Assembly: GCF_001645105.1 (NCBI RefSeq)
Contig: NZ_LKEG01000026.1
Span: 197,895-261,894, forward strand
DNA: 64,000 nt
Source of the DNA: Pseudomonas marginalis
GTDB taxonomy: Bacteria > Pseudomonadota > Gammaproteobacteria > Pseudomonadales > Pseudomonadaceae
Direction of reading: 5' to 3'
The notes under the pieces were generated by a model. That model did not search any database, was not told where the DNA came from, and saw nothing but the letters and a program-made list of their open reading frames with translations. The translations under genes and the position numbers were made by a program. Positions 8,113-16,286 of this stretch are shown one piece after another; positions within the stretch are counted from its first letter, which is position 1; each line of letters starts with the position of its first letter.

Positions 8113-8334
8113 TCAGGCAACCAGTGCCTGACGAGTACGTTCGATCACAGCCTGCAGCGGTTCTGCGCTGGAGTATTGATCGGGGTACAGGCGTTCGCTG
8201 TGACGAGCGATGCCGTGTTCATTGACCAGGGTGAAGCTGAAGCAGCCTTTACGAGCGGCCATGATCAGGCAGTTCATTGGGGCAAAAGCATTGGTGAGGG
8301 TGCGAATGGCATCCTGAGTATGGATAGTGGACAT
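8113..8334 (-). CDS. Small conserved hypothetical protein, 73 aa
   Basis: A soluble 73-residue protein that begins MSTIHTQDAIRTLTNAF and has a central CFSFTLVNEHGIARHSERLYP segment. It has no membrane span, no CxxC pair and no known motif. It has an upstream AGGA site and its own terminator at 8058-8092, so it is expressed as a single gene. The pattern of alternating hydrophobic strands between two helices suggests a small alpha/beta fold. Its function is unknown. Confidence 0.75.
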   Translation of the reverse strand: MSTIHTQDAIRTLTNAFAPMNCLIMAARKGCFSFTLVNEHGIARHSERLYPDQYSSAEPLQAVIERTRQALVA

Positions 8335-8777
8335 ATTATTGGTGTTCCTACAAATGACACGGTTAAGAACCGTGCAACGTTAAAACGTTCCAGTGACGTT
8401 GATCACCATTGATCGAACGAAGAACCCGACTGGAACAAAGCAGCCAGTTTGAAGCGCTAATAAGTTAGGCGCGCTTGGGCTGGCAGGTAGGTACTTAGGA
8501 GGGCAGGCAACACAACAGGGGCAAAGGTTCTGGGCCCAGGGTGGAGATCCTGATCAATTTGCAGGTTGGTTCGGTCAGAGTATTGAAACTTCGCGACACC
8601 CTTTGCTTGTTCAAAGGCCGTGTCGTCGCAAGTGATACCTGGAAACCATCGAGGTGGTCGATCCCGTGTTGTTCAGGGGACTTGTTCGACCAGAATTGAC
8701 TTTCAGCTTGGTACTAACGCCGCGGATAGTAACGGAATGAATCTGGTAATGGAAGAGCTCTGGCCAAAAAACTTCAA
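8335..8777. other. Intergenic region, 443 bp
   Basis: Holds the upstream region of the 73-aa gene (minus strand). I see no convincing coding frame: a 60-codon frame at 8620-8802 has no ribosome site and runs into the next gene. No strong hairpin with a T-run is apparent. Confidence 0.5.
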
Positions 8778-9083
8778 TCAGCCGCCCAGCAGGCCCCGAT
8801 AGACCAGCACCGTGGTTGCCGCTGCCAACGAGCAGCCCAGCCCGTAAGCGGCGAGGGTCAAGCGCAGGGACTGGCCGGTCTCCACCACTTTCATCACATC
8901 GGCCATGTCGTTGATCCGGCCTTCGCCCAGTTCAATGCACAGGCTTACCGCGGTAAACGCCGCCGACAGCAAGATAGCGATGGCAAACAGTGCGCCGTCC
9001 GGGGATGGCAGCGCCGCATTGATCCCCAAGGAAATGGCGCAGATGGCCAGTAGCAACACAGCGAATAACAGAATTCCTTTCAT
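8778..9083 (-). CDS. Small inner-membrane protein, 101 aa
   Basis: About three hydrophobic helices: GILLFAVLLLAICAISLGI near the start, LFAIAILLSAAFTAVSLCI in the middle and LRLTLAAYGLGCSLAAATTVLVY at the end. They are joined by a polar loop ELGEGRINDMADVMKVVETGQ. The ATG at 9083 is preferred over the longer frame (to 9182) because GGAAGG lies directly upstream and the extension is not membrane-like. No family is recognised; it stands alone. Confidence 0.72.
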   Translation of the reverse strand: MKGILLFAVLLLAICAISLGINAALPSPDGALFAIAILLSAAFTAVSLCIELGEGRINDMADVMKVVETGQSLRLTLAAYGLGCSLAAATTVLVYRGLLGG

Positions 9084-9540
9084 CGATCCTTCCAACGTTG
9101 CGCTGTAGGTCGGGGAGTGTGGCGAGCCGGGAAAGATTTGAAAAGTCCCTGGTTTGCCCCGGCGGTAACATTTTTGCAGCAAGTTGCTTCAAAAAAAGCC
9201 AGTGATATAACCATCGGAGGGGCACTTGTGCACATTGGTTGCGTGGGGTGTAACCGCGCTGTCAACTGCACTGCAGCGCCGCCATTTGCCTGCAATGGAA
9301 ATTTAAGTCAATGAAAAATCTGGCTTTTTTTTATTGGTGAAAAAATCGTCAGTTTGACTGCGGCCCCCATTCCATGGGGGTTTGCGCGGGTTAAAGGGGG
9401 GTTGTCCACTGAGTTATCCACAGCTTCTGTGGATTGTCCCGAGCGCTTGCTCTAGAACGGGCGTGCAGAGTTTTTTCAGCTTTACCTGTACGAAAAAAAG
9501 AGTAGAGTGGCGCGCCTTCCGTTCTGTCCCACAGTGCTTT
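9084..9540. other. Intergenic region with divergent promoters and a DnaA-box palindrome
   Basis: This 457-bp gap separates two divergent small genes. It contains a CCCCC/GGGGG hairpin (about 9364-9380) and the perfect inverted repeat ATCCACAG-CTT-CTGTGGAT (9416-9434). The left side of that repeat extends to an exact DnaA box TTATCCACA (9414-9422). Short A/T-rich tracts at 9300-9350 and 9468-9500 could hold promoters. I see no gene in it. Confidence 0.6.
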
Positions 9541-9864
9541 ATGAAGTTTCGCTCAGTATCACCTTCTGTTACCGACGCCCCTCACACTGTTACCGCCCCC
9601 AAGCGCTTTTCCTTGAAAGTGGCTTTGTGGTTGCTCGACAGCCCGCGCCTGGGTCACAACGTCAACGTCAAACACTTCGCCGGGCGCTTGCTCAAGCAGC
9701 CGGCCCGTGAAGGCGTGGTCGCTGCCCAAAGCCGGCTGGGCCAACTGATGTGCCGTGAGTGCGGGAATGCCCGTGACCGCCGCATCGGCCACGACCTGCT
9801 GCGCCTCGCGGCCCGTGCCGGTGACCGCCGCGCCCAACGTGAACTGGGCCAGGTCGAAGACTGA
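9541..9864 (+). CDS. Small SEL1/TPR-like repeat protein, 107 aa
   Basis: A basic protein of 107 residues. The second half reads AQSRLGQLMCRECGNARDRRIGHDLLRLAARAGDRRAQRELGQ, two degenerate units of the helix-turn-helix SEL1-type repeat (A.YRLGxLL...G...DRxxGxxLLxxAAxxGDxxAQ). Such repeats mediate protein contacts. I start it at ATG 9541 since upstream codons lie in non-coding AT-rich DNA. It lies 46 bases before rmuC and may share its transcript. Confidence 0.72.
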   Translation: MKFRSVSPSVTDAPHTVTAPKRFSLKVALWLLDSPRLGHNVNVKHFAGRLLKQPAREGVVAAQSRLGQLMCRECGNARDRRIGHDLLRLAARAGDRRAQRELGQVED

Positions 9865-9910
9865 GCTGTCCTCAGGCCCTGTGCTCCGCTAACCTTGCTT
9901 TTTTTCGGTG

Positions 9911-11404
9911 ATGGCAGACATGTCTATGGCGTTTGACTGGACCAGTATTGCCCTTGGCCTCGCTGGCGCTGCTGTGCCGTTATTGGCCCTGTGCTGGCAG
10001 CTTCAGCGACGGCTGACCGCGCGCATGACCGGCTGGGAACTGCTCGAAGAGCGTCTGGCCACTGCGCAACTGGCCCAGGAAGGCCTCGCCGCGCAGTTGG
10101 ATGCCAGTCGCGATGAAATCAGCGACCTGAGCCAGGCCAATGCTGCCAAACAGGCTGACTTGGCCGCTGTGCGCCGCGAGGTCGAACTGCTGCAGATCGA
10201 CCGCGACAATGCCCGCGATGCCGCGCATGCATGGAACTTGGACCGCAGCGCCAAGGAGGCCGAGCTACGTCGCCTGGATGCATTGTCGTCCGCCCTGCGC
10301 GCCGAACTGCGTGAGCAGCAGGACAGCCATCAACAACGCCTTAACGACCTGCAAGGCTCACGGGATGAGTTGCGCGCACAGTTCGCCGAACTGGCGGGCA
10401 AGATCTTCGACGAGCGTGAACAGCGCTTCGCCGAAACCAGCCAGGAACGCCTGGGCCAGTTGCTTGATCCGTTGAAGGAACGCATCCAGTCCTTCGAAAA
10501 ACGCGTAGAAGAAAGCTACCAGAACGAAGCACGCGAGCGTTTTTCCCTGGCTAAGGAGCTTGAACGCCTACAGCAACTGAACCTGCGTCTGTCAGACGAG
10601 GCTACCAACCTGACCCGCGCCCTCAAGGGCCAGAAAACCCAAGGCAACTGGGGCGAGCTGATCCTTGAGCGGGTGTTGGAGCATGCGGGCTTGGAGAAGG
10701 GCCGCGAGTATCAGACTCAGGTCAGCCTCAAGGGCCCGGACGGCGAGCGTTTCCAGCCGGACGTGCTGATCATGTTGCCCGGCGACAAGCAGGTGGTGGT
10801 GGATTCCAAGGTCAGCCTCACCGCTTATCAACAGTACGTGGCAGCGGAGGATGATGTGATCGGCCAAGCGGCGTTGAAGCAGCACGTGCTGTCGCTGCGC
10901 AATCACGTCAAAGGCTTGGCCGGCAAAGACTACAAACGCCTGGAAGGCCTGCACAGCCTGGATTTCGTGTTGCTGTTCGTACCGATTGAGGCGGCTTTTT
11001 CGGCCGCGTTGCAGGCCGAACCGAACTTATTCCAGGAAGCCTTCGATCGCCATATCGTCATCGTCAGCCCCACCACGTTGCTGGCTACCCTGCGGGTGAT
11101 CGATAGCCTGTGGAAGCAGGAACGCCAGAGCCAGAACGCCCGGGAAATCGCCGAGCGTGCGGGCTGGCTTTACGACAAATTCGTGCTGTTTATCCAGGAC
11201 CTGGACGAAGTGGGGAATCGTCTACAACAGTTGGATAAGGCTTACAGCGCCGCGCGTAACAAGCTGACAGATGGACGCGGGAATCTGGTCAGCCGGACCG
11301 AGCAATTGAGGTTGCTCGGCGCGCGGGCGAGTAAAAGCTTGCCGGCCGATCTGCTGGAGCGGGCGATGACCGATTCCGACGGCGTGGCCCATCTGCCCGA
11401 ATAA
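9911..11404 (+). CDS. rmuC: DNA recombination protein RmuC
   Basis: A protein of about 497 residues. An N-terminal membrane anchor (IALGLAGAAVPLLALCWQL) is followed by a long coiled coil rich in Ala, Glu and Arg (about residues 35-210) and then the RmuC domain with TQGNWGELILERVLEHAGLEKGREY, QPDVLIMLPGDKQVVVDSKVSLTAY and FVPIEAAF. The PDV...VVDSKVS residues fit the PD-(D/E)xK nuclease fold. In E. coli loss of RmuC increases inversion at short inverted repeats. The exact start is uncertain: ATG at 9911, 9920 or 9926 are all possible, with no clear Shine-Dalgarno. Confidence 0.93.
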   Translation: MADMSMAFDWTSIALGLAGAAVPLLALCWQLQRRLTARMTGWELLEERLATAQLAQEGLAAQLDASRDEISDLSQANAAKQADLAAVRREVELLQIDRDNARDAAHAWNLDRSAKEAELRRLDALSSALRAELREQQDSHQQRLNDLQGSRDELRAQFAELAGKIFDEREQRFAETSQERLGQLLDPLKERIQSFEKRVEESYQNEARERFSLAKELERLQQLNLRLSDEATNLTRALKGQKTQGNWGELILERVLEHAGLEKGREYQTQVSLKGPDGERFQPDVLIMLPGDKQVVVDSKVSLTAYQQYVAAEDDVIGQAALKQHVLSLRNHVKGLAGKDYKRLEGLHSLDFVLLFVPIEAAFSAALQAEPNLFQEAFDRHIVIVSPTTLLATLRVIDSLWKQERQSQNAREIAERAGWLYDKFVLFIQDLDEVGNRLQQLDKAYSAARNKLTDGRGNLVSRTEQLRLLGARASKSLPADLLERAMTDSDGVAHLPE

Positions 11405-11429
11405 ACACAAACCAAAATGTGGCACTGGC

Positions 11430-14400
11430 CTAAAGGGGCAGATGCCGACTCAGCAACGCTCGCAACGCCGCCGGCTTCACCGGTTTGGCCAGGTAATCCA
11501 GCCCCGCCGCATGCACCTCGGCCACCATCTCCGGGCGGCCGTCGGCACTGATGACCACGCCGGGAATCGGCTCCGCCAATTGCGCACGCAGCCAGCCCAT
11601 CAACTCAGTACCGGTCTCGCCATGATCCAGGTGGTAATCCACCAGTGCCAGCTGCGGGCGCACGCCTTCGGCCAGCAGCGCTGCACATTGCGCCTGGTCG
11701 GTGGCGGTCCACACTTCGCAACCCCAGCGCGTCAACAGGCTGCGCATGCCAATCAGGATGCTCTCTTCGTTATCCACGCACAGCACCTGCGCACCGCTCA
11801 ACGGCAGCCCGGTTTCCTGCGGCGTCTTGACCAGCGGGGTGGCCTGGTTGCGTGCCAGCGGCACGCGCACACTGAACACGCTGCCCTTGCCTGGCCATGA
11901 GCGCACGCTCAAACGGTGGTCCAGCACGCGGCACAGGCCGTCGGCGATCGCCAAGCCAAGTCCCAGGCCTTTCTCCGCGCGGGTCTGGTGGCTGTCCAGG
12001 CGCTTGAATTCTTCGAAGATCACCTTCTGTTTATCCTGCGGGATACCCGGGCCACGGTCCCATACCTCCAGGCACAGCTCGCCTTTACGTCGGCGTACGC
12101 CCAGCAGCACCGGGCCGTCGGCATAACGGAAGGCGTTGGTGAGAAAATTCTGCAGAATCCGTCGTAACAACTTTATGTCGCTGTCGACGCGCAAACGGCT
12201 GCCGCGCAGGCGGAAGCGCAGACCTTGCTCCTGGGCGAGCGCCTTGAATTCCGCGCCGAGGGTGTCGAACAGCTCATTGAGCACAAAGGGCTGGCGCTGT
12301 GGGTTGATCTTGCCGTTTTCCAGGCGCGAAATATCCAGTAGATCGCTGATCAGGTCTTCGGCAGAGCGCAGCGAACTGTCCAGGTGCTGCACCAATTGCC
12401 GGGCTTCGCTGGACAGGCCGTCGTTCTGGTGGGAGAGGGCGGCGGAGAACAGGCGCGCAGCATTCAACGGCTGCATCAGGTCATGGCTGACGGCCGCCAG
12501 GAAGCGCGTCTTCGACTGGCTGGCAGACTCGGCCACGCCCTTGGCGTCAGTGAGCGCCACGTTGAGCTGGGACAGCTCGTGGGTGCGCTCGGTCACCCGT
12601 TGCTCCAGGCCTTCGTTGGCTTCGGTGAGTGCCTGTTCGGCTTCGCGGAACGCGGTAATGTCAGTGAAGCTCATGACGAAACCGCCGCCGGGCATTGGGT
12701 TGCCGATCAGTTCGATCACGCGGCCATTGGGGAATAAACGCTCGGACGTGTGCGCGCGGCCCTGGCGCATCCAGTGCAGGCGTCGCGCCACGTGCACTTC
12801 GGCCTCGCCCGGCCCGCACAGCCCGCGTTCGGCGTTGTAGCGGATGATGTCGGCAATCGGCCGGCCCACGCTGATCAGTCCGTCGGGGTAATTGAACAGC
12901 TCCAGGTAGCGCCGGTTCCAGGCCACCAGCTTGAGGGACTGGTCGACCACGCTGATGCCTTGGGTGATGTTTTCGATGGCGCCTTGCAGCAACGCGCGGT
13001 TGAACTGCAGCACTTCCGACGCTTCGTCGGCGATGCGTACGACGTCCTCCAACTGCATTTCCCGCCCTTCGATGGCAGCTTTTACCACTGCACGGGTCGA
13101 GGATGCACCGAGTACACCGGCCAGCAAGCGTTCCGTGTGGGCGATCCAATCGTTGTCGGCATTCTGGTTGGGGTTGAAGCCTTTGCCCTGGCGATAGGCG
13201 AAACGGATAAAGCTTTGCTGGGCCCGTTCTTCACCCACAAAGCGCGCAGCCAGGCTCAGCAGATCGCTGATCTGCACCGACAGCATCGAGCGGGCACTGG
13301 CGCGCTGGCTGATTTCCTGGCCGATAAAGCGCCCGGCTTGCCAGTGCTCGGACACCCGCGTGCGCGAGAGCATCGACACCCACACAAACAGCGTGAAGTT
13401 ACCCGCCAGTGAGAACACGGTGCCCAGGGTCAGCGAAGTGACGGACAGGCCCAGCGGGTGCGAATGCATCCACGTCAGCCCTGGGAAAAGGCTGAGGGAC
13501 CACCCCAGGCTTTTCGCCGTCACCGGTAGGACCAAGGTGTAGAACCACAGGAAGGTGCCCGCTGCCAGGCCCGCGAATACACCGCGTCGGTTCGCCTGTT
13601 TCCAGTACAGCGCACCGAGCATCGCCGGCGCCAATTGGGTCACGGCGGCAAAGGCGATCTGGCCGATGGTCGCCAGGCTGGCGGACGAACCCAGCAGGCG
13701 GTAACTGACGTAGGCCAGCAACAGGATGATCACGATGCTCACACGGCGTACCGAGAGCATCCAGTGGCGGAACACTTCGAACGGCCGCTCGGCGCTGGAG
13801 CGACGCAGCAACCACGGCAGCAGCATGTCGTTGGACACCATGGTCGACAGTGCGATGCTCGCCACGATCACCATGCCGGTGGCCGCTGAAGCGCCGCCAA
13901 TAAATGCCAGTACCGCGAGGGCGGGGTGGGCTTCGGCCATCGGCAGGCTGATGACGTAGGAGTCCGGAAGCACCGAGCCGGGCAGCATCATCTTGCCGCC
14001 CAAGGCGATCGGTACTACAAACAGCGCGGCAAGAATCAGATACGCGGGAAACACCCACTTGGCCAGGCGCAGGTCCTGCGGGTCGATGTTCTCGACCACC
14101 GTGACATGAAATTGCCGAGGCAAGCAGATGATCGCCATCATGGCCACGCCGGTCTGCACCACCATCGACGGCCAGTTGACGGTCTCCTTCCAGTATTCCT
14201 CCAGCCGTGGCGCCAGCATGGCTTGGCTGAACAGGTCGCCGAAACCGTCGTACAGGCCGTAGGTCACAAACGCGCCGACCGCCAGAAACGCGAACAGCTT
14301 GACCAGGGATTCAAACGCAATCGCCAGCACCATGCCACGGTGGTGTTCCGTGGCGTCGAGGTTGCGGGTACCGAAGACGATAGTGAACAGCGCCAATACC

Positions 14401-14900
14401 AGCGACACGATCAGTGCGGTGTCCTGCGCGCGGGTGCCGGTGGTGTCGGCACCCGCGCCGATCAGCAGGTTGACTCCCAGCACGATGCCTTTGAGTTGCA
14501 GCGCAATATAGGGCAGTACGCCGACCAGGCAGATCAGTGCGACCACCACGGCCAGGGATTGGGATTTGCCGTAGCGCGCCGCAATAAAGTCGGCGATGGA
14601 GGTGATGTTTTCCTGCTTGCTGATCAGAATCATCTTCTGCAGCACCCAAGGTGCCAATACCAGCAATAGAACCGGTCCGAGGTAGATCGGTAAAAATGCC
14701 CACAGCTGTTCGGCAGCCTGGCCTACGGCACCGAAGAAGGTCCAGCTGGTGCAGTAAACGGCGAGCGACAGGCTATACACCCAGGCACGTACACGTGGCG
14801 GCAAGGGCGCACGGCGACGATCACCGTAGAAGGCGATGGCAAACATAATGGCCATATAGGCCAGGGCAACGGCGGCGATCAGCCCGCTGGACAGCGTCAT
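11430..14900 (-). CDS. Hybrid sensor histidine kinase with solute-symporter (SSS) N-terminal domain
   Basis: A protein of about 1156 residues. Residues 1 to about 500 form twelve or so membrane helices of the sodium/solute symporter type (NITSIADFIAARYGKSQ, LPRQFHVTVVEN). Next come a PAS domain (ENITQGISVVDQSLKLVAWN, about 640), a coiled coil, a dimerisation domain with the phospho-acceptor His in AAVSHDLMQPLNAARLF (about 805), a HATPase domain (DRGPGIP, GLGLGLAI) and a C-terminal receiver with Asp in LALVDYHLDHGETG (about 1087). It resembles CbrA but carries the extra receiver, and no response regulator gene adjoins it. The start at 14900 has GGAG upstream; a start at 14915 is also possible. 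Confidence 0.93.
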   Translation of the reverse strand: MTLSSGLIAAVALAYMAIMFAIAFYGDRRRAPLPPRVRAWVYSLSLAVYCTSWTFFGAVGQAAEQLWAFLPIYLGPVLLLVLAPWVLQKMILISKQENITSIADFIAARYGKSQSLAVVVALICLVGVLPYIALQLKGIVLGVNLLIGAGADTTGTRAQDTALIVSLVLALFTIVFGTRNLDATEHHRGMVLAIAFESLVKLFAFLAVGAFVTYGLYDGFGDLFSQAMLAPRLEEYWKETVNWPSMVVQTGVAMMAIICLPRQFHVTVVENIDPQDLRLAKWVFPAYLILAALFVVPIALGGKMMLPGSVLPDSYVISLPMAEAHPALAVLAFIGGASAATGMVIVASIALSTMVSNDMLLPWLLRRSSAERPFEVFRHWMLSVRRVSIVIILLLAYVSYRLLGSSASLATIGQIAFAAVTQLAPAMLGALYWKQANRRGVFAGLAAGTFLWFYTLVLPVTAKSLGWSLSLFPGLTWMHSHPLGLSVTSLTLGTVFSLAGNFTLFVWVSMLSRTRVSEHWQAGRFIGQEISQRASARSMLSVQISDLLSLAARFVGEERAQQSFIRFAYRQGKGFNPNQNADNDWIAHTERLLAGVLGASSTRAVVKAAIEGREMQLEDVVRIADEASEVLQFNRALLQGAIENITQGISVVDQSLKLVAWNRRYLELFNYPDGLISVGRPIADIIRYNAERGLCGPGEAEVHVARRLHWMRQGRAHTSERLFPNGRVIELIGNPMPGGGFVMSFTDITAFREAEQALTEANEGLEQRVTERTHELSQLNVALTDAKGVAESASQSKTRFLAAVSHDLMQPLNAARLFSAALSHQNDGLSSEARQLVQHLDSSLRSAEDLISDLLDISRLENGKINPQRQPFVLNELFDTLGAEFKALAQEQGLRFRLRGSRLRVDSDIKLLRRILQNFLTNAFRYADGPVLLGVRRRKGELCLEVWDRGPGIPQDKQKVIFEEFKRLDSHQTRAEKGLGLGLAIADGLCRVLDHRLSVRSWPGKGSVFSVRVPLARNQATPLVKTPQETGLPLSGAQVLCVDNEESILIGMRSLLTRWGCEVWTATDQAQCAALLAEGVRPQLALVDYHLDHGETGTELMGWLRAQLAEPIPGVVISADGRPEMVAEVHAAGLDYLAKPVKPAALRALLSRHLPL

Positions 14901-15018
14901 GGTAACTCCGAGCATAGGAACACCCAGGCATTCCAGGCCCGGTTGGACAGTCTCGCATGATGGCTGGGGTTAGTCAGTGTCGACCAAGGTCGTGTGGGAT
15001 CGAATGTCGCAGGGGCGT

Positions 15019-15402
15019 TCAGCGAGGTGGCAGGGTTTTCTGGCGCAGGATGTAGAGTGTCACCAGCACGGCGCTGGTCAGCATGAAGCCACGCGCCCAC
15101 GGCAGGGGCACCAGGTAGCAGGAAACACCGATGCTCAGCCACATCAAGCCAATGGCGTAGATCTTGCCTTTGAGGGGGATACCGTTGCCGTCCAGGTAGT
15201 CACGGATCCACGGGCCCAGGCGCGGGTGTTGCACCAGCCAGTGGTAGAAGCGCGGAGAGCTTCGAGCGAAGCAGGCGGCGGCGAGCAACAGAAAGGGCGT
15301 TGTCGGCAATACCGGTAGGAAAATGCCGATCACCCCCAGCGCTACGCTCAACCAGCCGATGGCCAGCAGCACGTAGCGCAGGAGCAGAGACCGATTGCCC
15401 AT
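15019..15402 (-). CDS. DUF454 (YbaN-like) inner-membrane protein
   Basis: 127 residues. The N-terminal half contains the DUF454 signature: GWLSVALGVIGIFLPVLPTTPFLLLAAACFARSSPRFYHWL, followed by GPWIRDY and GIPLKGKIYAI. The family has three or four membrane helices and no proven function. I choose ATG at 15402; an upstream TTG at 15417 would add five residues. It sits 20 bases after the YecA-family gene on the same strand, so the two may be cotranscribed. Confidence 0.88.
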   Translation of the reverse strand: MGNRSLLLRYVLLAIGWLSVALGVIGIFLPVLPTTPFLLLAAACFARSSPRFYHWLVQHPRLGPWIRDYLDGNGIPLKGKIYAIGLMWLSIGVSCYLVPLPWARGFMLTSAVLVTLYILRQKTLPPR

Positions 15403-15422
15403 GGGTGTCACGGGCAAGCGAC

Positions 15423-16010
15423 TCAGTGGTGACGTGGCTTGAGGATCGCCGGTTTTTCGTCAGGGGCGTTGCACAGCAGGTACAGCGCGGTCAGGGCTTC
15501 CGGGATCTGTACGATCATGTCGTCCATCAGGTTGGCGTCGGCGGCGATGTCGGAGAACTCCGGCTGGTCGTCGAACAGGCCCGAACCGACCATGATCGGC
15601 AGCAGCATTTCGCTGACTTCTTCCTCGGCGGTTTCGAACCAGGCGGCTTCGCGCAGGAACACGCCTTCCATGAAGCCGATGCACCAGCCGCGCAGGTCGG
15701 AATCATCCGGCTCTTCGCCCAGGTCCAGCTCGCATGGCAATTCGAATTCCTCGTCGGAGGCCAGTTGGCGACCGATGTGGGCCTTGAGGGCCAGCAAGGT
15801 GGATTCGATTTCTTCGCGCTGGGCGGCGTCGGCGTAGTGCGGCTCTTCGGCGAACAGTGCGTCGATCCATTCGCGGTCGGGCACGACCTCGGAGCAGATC
15901 GACAGGGCGGTCAGGTAGCCGTGGGCGGCCACGTAGTCCAGCGCCTCGTCATGCAGCTCATCGGCGTCGAGGAAGGCTTGCAGGCGGGTTAGTTGCTCAG
16001 CGAAGGACAT
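15423..16010 (-). CDS. YecA / UPF0149-family protein
   Basis: A 195-residue acidic protein. It starts MSFAEQLTRLQAFLDAD and contains LHGYLTALSI-like (AAHGYLTALSICSEVVP) and RGWCIGFMEGVFLREAAW segments, the two conserved blocks of the UPF0149/YecA family. No C-terminal SEC-C zinc motif is present, so this is the short form. The frame is open to 16184, but the extension has no homologous character. Function unknown; likely cytosolic. Confidence 0.86.
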   Translation of the reverse strand: MSFAEQLTRLQAFLDADELHDEALDYVAAHGYLTALSICSEVVPDREWIDALFAEEPHYADAAQREEIESTLLALKAHIGRQLASDEEFELPCELDLGEEPDDSDLRGWCIGFMEGVFLREAAWFETAEEEVSEMLLPIMVGSGLFDDQPEFSDIAADANLMDDMIVQIPEALTALYLLCNAPDEKPAILKPRHH

Positions 16011-16286
16011 TGAAGGACTACCTTGGGAATAAACGATGCTGAATTCTAGGCCTTCTTGAGCGCCCAGGCCAGCCACACTGCATATTTGCCAGGTTTTAGA
16101 TAGCGCTCGCTGTTCGTCAGTGGCGCCCTTTGCCGGGTATCGCTCGGGTATACTGCCGCGTTTTGTGATGCCCTTGCAGGCCAAGCGCCAGTCCGAGAAA
16201 ACTTCGCTTACGGATTATTTCCCGTGAGAACGTGTTTTCTCGGCCAGCCTGTACAGAGGGATTTCGGCACTATTTTGGAGTTATAC

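Noticed and set aside
8620..8802. A 60-codon plus-strand frame.
   Set aside because: No ribosome binding site, no recognisable composition, and it overlaps the end of the 101-aa membrane protein gene on the other strand.
9414..9436. The DnaA box as a replication origin.
   Set aside because: Only one exact box is present, with no dnaA/dnaN/rpmH neighbours and no AT-rich unwinding element; reported only as a possible regulatory or titration site.
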